Shown: positions 7,977-16,782 of the stretch, in pieces | Layout of the letters: the number at the start of each line of letters is the position of its first letter | Position numbering within the stretch: position 1 is the stretch's first letter | Origin: Bacteroidales bacterium | GTDB taxonomy: Bacteria > Bacteroidota > Bacteroidia > Bacteroidales > UBA932 | Reading direction: 5' to 3' | NCBI GenBank assembly: GCA_017473705.1 | Contig: JAFUJQ010000044.1 | Coordinates: 20,601 to 84,600, forward strand | Length of the DNA stretch: 64,000 bases | Position numbers and translations under genes: made by a program | The notes under the pieces: generated by a model | What the model saw: the letters and a program-made list of their open reading frames with translations, nothing else | What the model was told of the DNA's origin: nothing | The model's database searches: none

Positions 7977-8711
7977 ATGAAGAAGTTTGTCCAGAACTTT
8001 AACATACCATGTTATGATACCGATGCCTCATGGCGCCTGAAGCCGGCATCGTTCATGAACCTTGCCCAAGAGGCTGCAGGCCTTCATGCCGTGCACCTTG
8101 GATTCGGATACGATGATCTCATCGTGAAGAACACCGCATGGATTCTTTCACGAGTAAGGATATGCTTCATAGACACACCTCAATGGCGTGACAACATAAC
8201 CTTGACCACATGGCATAAAGGCCTTGAGAGGCTCTTCTATCTGAGAGACTTCATCATTACGGATTCAGAAGGCAAGGAGCGCGTGAAGGCGACAACATCG
8301 TGGCTCGTCCTCAACCTCGAGACCCGCAGACTTGTGCGTGACCCTCAACTCATGGAGGAGGGCACAGTCTGCACCGAAAACGCAATTGAGACCCCTGCCG
8401 ACAAGGTCGTGATGCCGAAGGATATTGAACCGACACTTGCCCTTCAGCATACTGTCGCATATTCGGATGTGGACATGAACGCCCATACCAACAATGCGAT
8501 GTACATGCAGTGGGCGATGGATGCGGTTGACTATGAAACGGCCTCGCAGAAGCCGGTGAAAGAGGTGACCATAAACTTCAATCACGAGACCAAGGCTGGA
8601 GATCTTGTAAGCATATATAAGGCTTCCATAGAGAAGGAAGACGGTCTTCACGTATATGTGGAGGGTAAGGTAAACGACGCTTCTGCGTTCACTGTAGACA
8701 TTTTATTCTAA
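7977..8711 (+). CDS. Acyl-ACP thioesterase
   Basis: A 244-residue double hot-dog protein of the FatA-like acyl-ACP thioesterase family, which releases fatty acids from acyl carrier protein in the cytoplasm. The first hot-dog (about 1-130) contains SFMNLAQEAAG and the WRDNITLTTWHKG strand. The second (about 145-244) contains SDVDMNAHTNNAMYMQW, where the Asp-x-Asn-x-His catalytic group of the family is expected. It starts 5 bases after the HU-domain gene and its stop abuts the NUDIX start, so the three genes probably form an operon. The length is normal for bacterial members. Confidence 0.9.
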   Translation: MKKFVQNFNIPCYDTDASWRLKPASFMNLAQEAAGLHAVHLGFGYDDLIVKNTAWILSRVRICFIDTPQWRDNITLTTWHKGLERLFYLRDFIITDSEGKERVKATTSWLVLNLETRRLVRDPQLMEEGTVCTENAIETPADKVVMPKDIEPTLALQHTVAYSDVDMNAHTNNAMYMQWAMDAVDYETASQKPVKEVTINFNHETKAGDLVSIYKASIEKEDGLHVYVEGKVNDASAFTVDILF

Positions 8712-9299
8712 ATGATAGACCTGGTATATCCATATGACCTGGCCCCTCTGGTGCCAGCTCCGACTGCCGACTCCGTTCCTGCAGAACCGGGGATGATCGA
8801 GTATTTTCCGGTAGTGGAACCGACGGGCCTTGTCGTCGGAAGGTCGTCGAGAGCCTATTGCCACAGCGGAGCCAAACCGCTGCATCCGGTGATCCATATC
8901 CATATAATAGACCGCTTCAGCAGGATCTACCTGCAGAAAAGACCTATGCACAAGGATATTCAGCCAGGAAAATGGGACACGGCTGTAGGCGGCCATGTGT
9001 CATACGGCGAGAGCATAGTCGAGGCTGTATACAGGGAAGCATATGAGGAACTCCGCTTCCACGAGTTCAATCCGATACACCTGGAGACATATGAATTCGA
9101 ATCCTCGGTGGAAAGGGAAATGGTCAGCGTCTTCGCAGTCGTAGGGTCATACGACCTCCATCCGGATCCGGAGGAGGTCGCAGACGGCCGCTGGTGGCCT
9201 ATTGAAGAAATAGATGCCAGTATCGGCAAAGGAGTCTTCACACCAAATTTCGAAACAGAATTTCAGATGATCCGTAAATCCCTTCTCGCTCTGCTGTAA
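8712..9299 (+). CDS. NUDIX hydrolase, IDI-like
   Basis: A 195-residue protein with a NUDIX box: G94, E100, then R108-E109-A110 and E112-E113 in GHVSYGESIVEAVYREAYEE, which binds the metal and pyrophosphate. The phrase LQKRPMHKDIQPGKWDTAVGG is typical of the isopentenyl-diphosphate-isomerase-like NUDIX subgroup, which is mostly of unknown substrate in bacteria. A residue-1-to-55 extension precedes the fold. The start codon abuts the stop of the acyl-ACP thioesterase gene without a gap, which indicates translational coupling. The substrate is unknown. Confidence 0.88.
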   Translation: MIDLVYPYDLAPLVPAPTADSVPAEPGMIEYFPVVEPTGLVVGRSSRAYCHSGAKPLHPVIHIHIIDRFSRIYLQKRPMHKDIQPGKWDTAVGGHVSYGESIVEAVYREAYEELRFHEFNPIHLETYEFESSVEREMVSVFAVVGSYDLHPDPEEVADGRWWPIEEIDASIGKGVFTPNFETEFQMIRKSLLALL

Positions 9300-9305
9300 T
9301 TTTAT

Positions 9306-9313
9306 TATATTTG
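9306..9313 (+). promoter_or_regulatory. Promoter -7 element for the glycosyltransferase/cell-wall operon
   Basis: TATATTTG matches TAnnTTTG, 28 bases before the ATG at 9342. The genes that follow, up to 14329, are separated by only 3-20 bases. Confidence 0.7.
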
Positions 9314-9341
9314 TCTTTGATATAGTAAAACAGGTAGAGCT

Positions 9342-10769
9342 ATGACAGGAATCGAGTGCTATATGCCCTCTCAGTCAGGAGAGGACATTTCTGTTACCGT
9401 GGAATCATTGAGCCGCAGTGTGGCATTCACAGGGGTTACAATCTTGTCGGGTGTTTCTCTTCGCTCGACCGAAACCTTGAGGAGCATTGCAGATGCCGTA
9501 CACGAGAAGTTTGTTCTTCTTTACACCAAGGATAAGCCTCTCGAAATGGGAATGTTGGCTCTGGACCGCATCATAAGCGTTGCGGAGGATACCGGAGCGG
9601 ACATGTTGTATGCTGACCACTATACGGTCACTGAGGGAGAGGATGGCGTTGAAAGAAAGCATAAGCATCCGCTCATCGACTGTCAGAAGGGTGCGTTGAG
9701 AGATGATTTCGATTTCGGAAGTGTTCTTGTCTTCAGAACGAGATCTTTCAAGCGTGCCGTCAGGACGATGTCTCAAGACTATGAGTGGGGAGCGCTGTAT
9801 GACCTGCGTCTCAGGATGAAGAAGATTGTCCACATCAATGAATACCTGTATGCTGAGATCGAGACCGACGCCCGCAAGTCGGGCGAGAAGCTTTTTGATT
9901 ATGTCGACCCCAAGAACAGGACTGTCCAGATAGAGATGGAGGCCATATGCACAGAACACCTCAAGAGGATCGGAGCATACCTGCATCCATGTTTCAGGAA
10001 TCCGGACCCGAAGGAATTCGGTGATCATCAATTCCCTGTTACAGCGACCGTGGTGATTCCGGTGTTCAACAGAGTGAGGACTGTGAAAGATGCCGTCATG
10101 AGTGCCCTGAGCCAGGAATGCGATTTCCCGTTCAATGTGATTGTAGTCGACAACCATTCTTCAGACGGTACCAGGGAACTGCTGGATGCAATCGAAGATG
10201 ACAGGCTGGTTCACGTGATCCCTGTGAAACACGACCTGGGCATCGGCGGCTGCTGGAACCTGGCTGTCCATCACGAACTTTGCGGAGAATATGCCGTTCA
10301 GCTTGACAGCGATGACGTCTATAGCGGTCCGGATACTCTGCAGAAGATCGTGGACGCGTTTCGTCAGCAGAAGTGCGCAATGGTCGTAGGTACATATCAG
10401 ATGACGGACTTTGACATGAATCCGATCCCTCCGGGAATCATAGACCATAGAGAGTGGACGGAAGATAACGGTAGAAATAATGCGTTGAGAGTCAATGGAC
10501 TTGGTGCTCCAAGGGCCTTCTGGACTCCGCTGCTCCGTACGATAAACCTTCCTAATACAAGCTATGGCGAGGACTATGCGCTCGGCCTCAGGATCAGCAG
10601 AGAATACAGGATCGGACGCATATATGACGTTCTCTACTGTTGCCGCCGGTGGGAGGGAAACTCTGACGCGACTCTTGACATAGAGAAGATCAACGCGAAC
10701 AATCTTTATAAGGACCGCATCCGCACATGGGAACTCGAAGCCCGCATGAGGCTGGCATCTCGAGCGTAG
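9342..10769 (+). CDS. Family 2 glycosyltransferase with an extra N-terminal GT-A-like domain
   Basis: A 475-residue cytoplasmic protein. Residues about 235-440 form a GT2 domain: [16 protein letters not shown], a [10 protein letters not shown] nucleotide-binding loop, QLDSDDVY (the metal-binding DxD region) and a [12 protein letters not shown] segment where a catalytic acid is expected. Residues 1-200 look like a degenerate second GT-A fold with MLYADHYT in the DxD position. No membrane segment is present, so it probably acts on a soluble or membrane-surface acceptor. It is followed after 20 bases by the DUF4922/SpoIID gene. The donor and acceptor are unknown. Confidence 0.85.
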   Translation: MTGIECYMPSQSGEDISVTVESLSRSVAFTGVTILSGVSLRSTETLRSIADAVHEKFVLLYTKDKPLEMGMLALDRIISVAEDTGADMLYADHYTVTEGEDGVERKHKHPLIDCQKGALRDDFDFGSVLVFRTRSFKRAVRTMSQDYEWGALYDLRLRMKKIVHINEYLYAEIETDARKSGEKLFDYVDPKNRTVQIEMEAICTEHLKRIGAYLHPCFRNPDPKEFGDHQFPVTATVVIPVFNRVRTVKDAVMSALSQECDFPFNVIVVDNHSSDGTRELLDAIEDDRLVHVIPVKHDLGIGGCWNLAVHHELCGEYAVQLDSDDVYSGPDTLQKIVDAFRQQKCAMVVGTYQMTDFDMNPIPPGIIDHREWTEDNGRNNALRVNGLGAPRAFWTPLLRTINLPNTSYGEDYALGLRISREYRIGRIYDVLYCCRRWEGNSDATLDIEKINANNLYKDRIRTWELEARMRLASRA

Positions 10770-10789
10770 TCGGGAGAACCTTCAGGAAT

Positions 10790-13036
10790 ATGAAAGAAAA
10801 CAGAATTCATAAATTTGTCGGAGACCAGCTTTCCCGCTGGCCTCTTGCCTGCGACAACTTCAGGGCGCTCAAGAATGTGCAGGTGAGGGAGGTCGAGGTC
10901 GGAGGACTTAAGGTGCAGCTTCAGTTCAATCCGGCAAGGATGGTGTCTTCCGCAGCGAAGCTCAACAAGGAGGACATCGCAAAGAGGAGGTGCTTCCTCT
11001 GCCGCGAAAACCGTCCGGCTGAGCAGATGATGATCAAGTTTGAAGGTCGCAAGGGCAAGAAATACCATATTCTGGTAAACCCATACCCGATATTTCCCGA
11101 CCATCTGGTCATAGCGATGAACCGTCACACGGATCAGTCCATCTGGCATAGATATGTCGACATGCTCGACCTCGCCAGGAAATATCCTGATTTCACATTC
11201 TTCTACAACGGCCCGCACAGCGGCGCCTCCGCACCGGATCACCATCATTTCCAGGGTGCTCCGGAGGGGCTGATGCCTCTGGAAAATGATGTGGATGCCA
11301 TGATTGCTGCAGGTTCACATGCTCTGGAATACCTGACATCAGTCCAGGATGCTGACCTGTATCACTACAGGAAGTTTACAAGAGGAATATTCGTCCTGAG
11401 AGCTCAGACCGCCAAGTCGGCAGCAAAGATGCTGTATCGCCTTCTTGACTGTGCAGACATACCTGAGGGTGAGAACGAGCCGCTTATAAATCTGTTCACA
11501 TATTACCGTCACGGAGAGTTCCGCTCGATAATCATATTCCGCAGCCGGCATCGTTCACATCACTATTTCAGCGACGGTCCCGACCATCTGACCATGAGCC
11601 CGGGCTGTGCCGACATGGCCGGAGTCTTCATAGTTCCCGTTGAGGAGGAGTTCGGCCGGATAACACCGGAGCTTCTCGGAGAAATGCTGGATGAAGTGAC
11701 AGTTCCTGCAGGAGAGGAAGAACGTATGAAATGGCGTCTGACGCGCACGCAGCCGCTTCTTGAAGTCGGCATAATGTCAGGTCAGGATATTGTGTTCGAG
11801 ATACTTTCTGACGGGGCGGGCATGAGGACCGCGAGCCTGAGGGAAGGCAAGATAGAGTATGGTGGAGCGCTTTATGACGAGCTGTTCTTCGATGCAGAGA
11901 CCCTGTCTACAATGTTTGCAGGCCCGTCTTTCATCCTGCGTGACGTGACCATAGGGGTCAATTTCCATTGGGAGCGCAAGGAAGATCAGAAGTTTGCAGG
12001 AGCCTTGAAGATAATCGTAGACAAGGGCAAGCTTACGGCAGTCAATGTGATCGGAGTTGAGGACTATCTGCTGAGCGTCATCTCTTCGGAGATGAGCGCG
12101 ACGGCGTCGGAAGAGTTTCTCAAGGCCCATGCGGTAATTTCCCGTTCGTGGGTAATGGCCCGGATGACTGCCGCACGAAAGAACTCCGGAGGCGGAGTGC
12201 CGGAGGGTGTCTGCAATGTTCCGACACTTATGTGTGACCTTGATGCGAGGTTTAACAGTGACGGCAGTCAGATAATGAATGATGTACAGGAGTATGTGAA
12301 GTGGTATGACCATGAGGACCACAATTCGTTCGATGTGTGCGCCGATGACCATTGCCAGAGATATCAGGGACTGACAAGGGCTGCAGGAAGCACAGTCCGC
12401 AGGGTGATCGATGCCACATGGGGTCAGGTCCTGGAGTATGAAGGACTGCTTTGCGACGCCCGTTTCTCAAAGTGTTGCGGCGGAGTCATGGAGAAGTTCG
12501 AGACCTGCTGGGAGGATGAGGAACATCCATATCTGCAGCCGCTCCCGGACACTCCAGCCCACAATCCTTATGCGGAACCGTTCTGCAGCATGGCCGACAA
12601 GGAAATCCTCGGTCAGGTCCTGAATTCATATGATCAGGAGACAGTGGACTTCTATAGATGGAAAACCATCTGCGACAGGAAGACCCTTTCGGAACTCGTC
12701 TCCAGCAGAAGCGGCATCGACATAGGTGAAATCCTGGAGATCATTCCTCTTGAAAGGGGATTGTCCGGAAGAATATATAGATTGAAGATTGTGGGCTCGC
12801 AGAGAACCATGATCATTGGCAAGGAACTGGAAATAAGGAGAATATTGTCGGAAAGCCACCTCAAGAGTTCGGCGTTCGAAGTGAAGATGGAGGATGACAG
12901 GATCATCCTCGAAGGTTCCGGCTGGGGCCATGGGGTGGGCCTCTGCCAGATAGGCGCAGCCGTGATGGCATCGCGAGGCTATGCTTACGAAGAGATTCTC
13001 CAGCACTATTATCCGGGTTCATCACTCAAATCATAG
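10790..13036 (+). CDS. DUF4922-SpoIID/LytB fusion protein
   Basis: I place the start at ATG 10790 (748 residues), after the glycosyltransferase stop and preceded by AGGA. A longer frame overlaps that gene and is less likely. Residues 1-320 are DUF4922, which resembles HIT-type nucleotidyltransferases: CFLCREN (a Cys pair that may bind metal), YHILVNPYPIFPDHLV, and the catalytic-type APDHHHFQG near residue 150. Residues about 335-745 are a SpoIID/LytB domain with ISSEMSA, AHAVISRSWVM, CHADDHCQRYQG-like Cys/His clusters and GSGWGHGVGLCQ near the end, a domain known from lytic transglycosylases and amidase enhancers. No signal peptide is seen, which is odd for a wall enzyme. The next gene is an AmpG-like importer. 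Confidence 0.85.
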   Translation: MKENRIHKFVGDQLSRWPLACDNFRALKNVQVREVEVGGLKVQLQFNPARMVSSAAKLNKEDIAKRRCFLCRENRPAEQMMIKFEGRKGKKYHILVNPYPIFPDHLVIAMNRHTDQSIWHRYVDMLDLARKYPDFTFFYNGPHSGASAPDHHHFQGAPEGLMPLENDVDAMIAAGSHALEYLTSVQDADLYHYRKFTRGIFVLRAQTAKSAAKMLYRLLDCADIPEGENEPLINLFTYYRHGEFRSIIIFRSRHRSHHYFSDGPDHLTMSPGCADMAGVFIVPVEEEFGRITPELLGEMLDEVTVPAGEEERMKWRLTRTQPLLEVGIMSGQDIVFEILSDGAGMRTASLREGKIEYGGALYDELFFDAETLSTMFAGPSFILRDVTIGVNFHWERKEDQKFAGALKIIVDKGKLTAVNVIGVEDYLLSVISSEMSATASEEFLKAHAVISRSWVMARMTAARKNSGGGVPEGVCNVPTLMCDLDARFNSDGSQIMNDVQEYVKWYDHEDHNSFDVCADDHCQRYQGLTRAAGSTVRRVIDATWGQVLEYEGLLCDARFSKCCGGVMEKFETCWEDEEHPYLQPLPDTPAHNPYAEPFCSMADKEILGQVLNSYDQETVDFYRWKTICDRKTLSELVSSRSGIDIGEILEIIPLERGLSGRIYRLKIVGSQRTMIIGKELEIRRILSESHLKSSAFEVKMEDDRIILEGSGWGHGVGLCQIGAAVMASRGYAYEEILQHYYPGSSLKS

Positions 13037-13039
13037 AAC

Positions 13040-14329
13040 ATGAAGAAAGAAAATCCATGGCTATGGGTGCCGACGCTTTATTTCGCGGAAGGCATACCTT
13101 ATTTCATAGTCAACAACATATCCCTCGTGATGTTCAAGAACATGGGCATGCCAAACGGTATGCTTGCCTTCTACACGAGCCTGCTTTACCTCCCGTGGGT
13201 GATCAAGCCTCTGTGGAGCCCGTTCGTGGACATCATTAAGACAAAGAGATGGTGGATACTTGCCATGCAGATCCTGATGTCGGCCGCCATGCTGCTTCTG
13301 CCTTTCCTGCTTCCGCAGGAGAACGGCGAAGCCATAAGCTCGTCGCCGCTGTTCTTCGTGACCCTGGTCATATTCTGGATTACGGCATTCGCTTCTGCCA
13401 CGCACGATATTGCCGCAGACGGATTCTATATGCTGGGGCTCAATCCCAACAAGCAGGCCGAATTCGTAGGCATCAGGAGCACATTCTACCGCCTGTCCTC
13501 AATTTTCGGACAAGGCGTCCTTGTCGCCCTCGCCGGCTATCTCGAGTCCAGGACTTCAGATGTCCATATGGCCTGGAAGATAACCCTCATATTGTCTGCT
13601 GCCATATTCGCCTGTGTGACTTTGTATCATACCAGGGCGCTCCCGGTTCCGGCGTCAGACACAACATCCAATGCGACAACGGCCTCTGGAATATTGAAGG
13701 AATCCGGTCGCACATTCGTAACCTTCTTCAAGAAGCAGGGTGTTCTGATTGCAGTGCTTTTCATGCTTCTGTACCGACTGCCTGAGGCCTTCCTGGTCAA
13801 GATGATGAATCCTTTCCTTCTCGACTCTGCGGCAGAAGGAGGTCTCGGCATGTCGACACAGGACGTGGGTCTGGTATACGGTACTATAGGAGTAGCGGCC
13901 TTGACTGCCGGAGGCATTATCGGGGGAATTGCAGCTTCAAGATGGGGACTGAAGAAGTCCCTGTGGCCTATGGCTCTCAGTCTTACCCTTCCTTGCCTGT
14001 CATTCGTCTTCCTTGCAGCATACCAGCCTGACAACCTCTGGATCATCGGCTCATGTGTCGCTCTTGACCAGTTCGGATATGGATTCGGTTTTACGGCATA
14101 CATGTTGTACCTGATCTATTTCTCGGAAGGAGAATTCAAGACAGCGCACTACTCGCTGTGCACTGCCTTCATGGCCCTCAGCATGATGCTGCCGGGCCTT
14201 GTGGCCGGATATGTGCAGGAGTGGCTGGGATATACTTCTTTCTTCATATTTGTCATGATATGCTGTCTGGTGACGGTAGGTGTCACATTCCTTCTGAAGG
14301 TGGATCCGGGATATGGAAAGAAACAATAA
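13040..14329 (+). CDS. AmpG-like major facilitator (muropeptide importer)
   Basis: A 429-residue inner-membrane protein with about 12 hydrophobic segments. The opening PWLWVPTLYFAEGIPYFIVN and the loop LPWVIKPLWSPFVD are characteristic of the AmpG/PAT branch of the MFS, which brings anhydro-muropeptides or sugar derivatives into the cell. It starts 3 bases after the SpoIID fusion and is followed by the serpin and NamZ-like genes. That supports a role in recovering peptidoglycan fragments rather than beta-lactam signalling. The exact substrate is inferred from family and context. Confidence 0.85.
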   Translation: MKKENPWLWVPTLYFAEGIPYFIVNNISLVMFKNMGMPNGMLAFYTSLLYLPWVIKPLWSPFVDIIKTKRWWILAMQILMSAAMLLLPFLLPQENGEAISSSPLFFVTLVIFWITAFASATHDIAADGFYMLGLNPNKQAEFVGIRSTFYRLSSIFGQGVLVALAGYLESRTSDVHMAWKITLILSAAIFACVTLYHTRALPVPASDTTSNATTASGILKESGRTFVTFFKKQGVLIAVLFMLLYRLPEAFLVKMMNPFLLDSAAEGGLGMSTQDVGLVYGTIGVAALTAGGIIGGIAASRWGLKKSLWPMALSLTLPCLSFVFLAAYQPDNLWIIGSCVALDQFGYGFGFTAYMLYLIYFSEGEFKTAHYSLCTAFMALSMMLPGLVAGYVQEWLGYTSFFIFVMICCLVTVGVTFLLKVDPGYGKKQ

Positions 14330-14335
14330 ATATGC

Positions 14336-15490
14336 ATGAATATGAAAACGAATTCAAGACTGTTGATGATCATGGCTGCTTTGACCGCAATGTACGCATG
14401 CGGACCTCAATATCAGAAACCGACCGAAGGTTCGGATATCGGGTTTGCACTCTCATACTTCCAGAAGGTGAACCAGACAGTGAAATATGATGAGAACCTC
14501 ATAGTTTCCCCATACAGCGCAGGAGTGGCATTGTCCATGCTTGCAGAAGGTGCGGAAGGTCAGACAAAGGCGGAGTTTGCAGACGCCCTGAACGGATGCC
14601 TTTTCAAGGCTGAGGACCTTGGAGGTGGTGACAGCCTGACCGTGAAGTCCGCAAATTCAATATGGGTGGATGACAACTTCAGTTTGAGAAACCGTTATGT
14701 AGGCCTCCTGGAGAAGGATTTTGATGCATTCATCACTACACAGAACTTCGCAGATCCAGCCACTGTAAAGGCAATCAACAACTGGTGTGCTGAGAACACG
14801 GAAGGCAAGATCACCGAAATCATAGATGAACTTGGCAGAGGAACAGTCATGGTGCTCATGAATGCCCTCTACTTCAATGCTCCATGGGAATATGCCTTCG
14901 ATCCTGCACAGACGGCAGACAAGGTGTTCCATGCAATATCAGGCGACAGGGAAGTGCCGATGATGACCAGAAAGGCCAGATTCATGTACGCCGAGTATCA
15001 GGGGTGCCAGATGGTAAGACTTCCATATTCCGGTGAAAGATATGCAATGTACATAGTGCTTCCTCCTGCAGGCATGGATGTGAACTCAGTCATACCATAT
15101 ATCAGTGAGTCTGCATATGAATCGGCGATGGGAATGCTTTCAGCTGGTGAAGTCATCGTAGAGTTGCCGAAGTTCAAGCTGGAGGCATCTCTTCTTTTGA
15201 ATGACGCTCTGGAGAAGATGGGCATCCGGACAGCATTTGGTGGTGCAGCTGACTTCAGCGGCATTTCGGCGATGGGGCCGCTTGCCCTCAGCCAGGTGAA
15301 GCAGAAGTGCTATATAGACGTGTCGGAGAAGGGAACAGAGGCTGCCGCCGTGACGAGCGCACAAGTGCGCCTGACGTCTGTTGCTCCAACAAGGGTTCGT
15401 AGGGTGACAGTAGACAGACCTTTCCTGTTCTTTATCGCTGACACAGAGAAGGACAACATTCTCTTTGCAGGAAAAATCGTTGATCTTTAA
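14336..15490 (+). CDS. Serpin lipoprotein (serine/cysteine protease inhibitor)
   Basis: A 384-residue serpin with a lipoprotein signal (MIMAALTAMYACG, predicted acylated Cys near residue 22; ATG 14342 is an alternative start). The serpin core includes SPYSAGVALSMLAEGA, NSIWVDD, MNALYFNAPW, YIVLPPAG and the C-terminal RPFLFFIADT...ILFAGKI signature. The hinge EKGTEAAAVTSA has small residues as in inhibitory serpins. Counting P15 (Gly) forward puts Thr-Ser at P1-P1' in VRLTSVAPT, which suggests an elastase-like target; that is inference. Surface-anchored bacterial serpins are thought to block host proteases. Its place between AmpG-like and NamZ-like genes is unusual. Confidence 0.93.
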   Translation: MNMKTNSRLLMIMAALTAMYACGPQYQKPTEGSDIGFALSYFQKVNQTVKYDENLIVSPYSAGVALSMLAEGAEGQTKAEFADALNGCLFKAEDLGGGDSLTVKSANSIWVDDNFSLRNRYVGLLEKDFDAFITTQNFADPATVKAINNWCAENTEGKITEIIDELGRGTVMVLMNALYFNAPWEYAFDPAQTADKVFHAISGDREVPMMTRKARFMYAEYQGCQMVRLPYSGERYAMYIVLPPAGMDVNSVIPYISESAYESAMGMLSAGEVIVELPKFKLEASLLLNDALEKMGIRTAFGGAADFSGISAMGPLALSQVKQKCYIDVSEKGTEAAAVTSAQVRLTSVAPTRVRRVTVDRPFLFFIADTEKDNILFAGKIVDL

Positions 15491-15501
15491 ATATCGAATA
15501 T

Positions 15502-16764
15502 ATGAAAAGACTGTTCGTTATAGCAATAATCCTGCTGGCTGCCATCTCATGTACCGGCGAGTCTCAGGCGGCAGAAGTCAGGGTGAAGACCGGAATCGAG
15601 GTGCTTCGCGACAGAGGATTTGAGGGCCTTGTAGGAAAGCGTGTAGGTCTGGTTACCAATCCAAGCGGTGTTGACAGCAAGCTCCGCTCTACAATTGACA
15701 TATTATATAATGCCCCGGATGTCAATCTTGTCGCATTATATGGTCCTGAACATGGTGTGAGAGGAGACGTGTACGCAGGCGGCAAAGTGACAGACACTGT
15801 TGACGAGGTGACCGGTCTCCCTGTGTATTCCCTTTATGGGGCGACCAGAAAACCGACTCCTGAGATGCTGGAGGGCATCGATGTGATGGTCTATGACATC
15901 CAGGATGTCGGCGTGCGTTCTTACACATTCATCAGTACGCTTGGCCTTGTCATGGAGGCCTGTGCAGCAAAAGGCATAGAGGTGATGGTCCTTGACCGTC
16001 CGAACCCTCTCGGCGGCAATAAGATAGAAGGATGCTATGTGGAGCAGCCGTACTATTCTTTTGTAAGCCAGTATAAGATCCCATATGTATATGGTCTGAC
16101 CGTCGGTGAGTTTGCCGAGCTTGTCAATGAAGAAGGCCTGAACTGTGGTCAGAAAGGTAACCAGGCTCCGGCCAAGTGCAAGCTCACAGTCGTGCCGATG
16201 GAAGGATGGACAAGGGACATGGTATATGAGGACACTGGTCTGCCATGGGTGCTGCCTTCCCCAAACATACCGTTCAAGGACACTCCGATGTACTATGCCG
16301 CTGCCGGAGTATGCGGCGAACTGTATGGATTCATGAATATAGGCATAGGATATACTCTTCCTTTCCAGGTGTTCGGAGCGACATGGCTCGATCCGCAGAA
16401 GCTGAAGGAGAGGCTGGAATCATACGGACTGGAGGGTGTTTCATTCCGGACAATATGGTTCAAACCGTTTTCGGGAAGTCAGAAAGGTCAGCTCGTGGGT
16501 GGCCTGCAATATTTTTTCACAGAGTATGAGAAGGCCCGTATTACAGAGGTGCAATTCTATGTGATGCAGGCAGTTGCGGAACTTTATCCGGATAAGAAGG
16601 CATTTGAGGTGGCGAATGTCGGAGGAATCTTCGATAAGGTTTGTGGCACGGATTATGTTAGGACAGTATTCAGCAAAGGGTACAAAGTCAAAGACATCGT
16701 TGATTACTGGCGGAAGGATGAAGCATCTTTCCGTGAATTATCGCAAAAGTACCACATCTATTAA
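15502..16764 (+). CDS. NamZ-like exo-beta-N-acetylmuramidase (DUF1343)
   Basis: A 420-residue exported protein with a lipobox-like LLAAISCTG near residue 17. The body is DUF1343: VGLVTNPSGVD, LYGPEHGVRGD, YDIQDVGVRSYTFI, VMVLDRPNPLGG and LPWVLPSPNIP are all recognisable and cover the expected active-site region. Characterised members remove terminal MurNAc from peptidoglycan fragments. The protein follows the serpin by 11 bases. With the AmpG-like importer and SpoIID domain it forms a coherent wall-salvage set. The function is assigned from the family; activity here is not demonstrated. Confidence 0.88.
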   Translation: MKRLFVIAIILLAAISCTGESQAAEVRVKTGIEVLRDRGFEGLVGKRVGLVTNPSGVDSKLRSTIDILYNAPDVNLVALYGPEHGVRGDVYAGGKVTDTVDEVTGLPVYSLYGATRKPTPEMLEGIDVMVYDIQDVGVRSYTFISTLGLVMEACAAKGIEVMVLDRPNPLGGNKIEGCYVEQPYYSFVSQYKIPYVYGLTVGEFAELVNEEGLNCGQKGNQAPAKCKLTVVPMEGWTRDMVYEDTGLPWVLPSPNIPFKDTPMYYAAAGVCGELYGFMNIGIGYTLPFQVFGATWLDPQKLKERLESYGLEGVSFRTIWFKPFSGSQKGQLVGGLQYFFTEYEKARITEVQFYVMQAVAELYPDKKAFEVANVGGIFDKVCGTDYVRTVFSKGYKVKDIVDYWRKDEASFRELSQKYHIY

Positions 16765-16782
16765 CCTTAAAACTTCTTTACA

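Noticed and set aside
10727-10789. Upstream extension of the DUF4922/SpoIID gene
   Set aside because: It overlaps the glycosyltransferase end in another frame; the ATG at 10790 has an AGGA and begins the recognisable domain.
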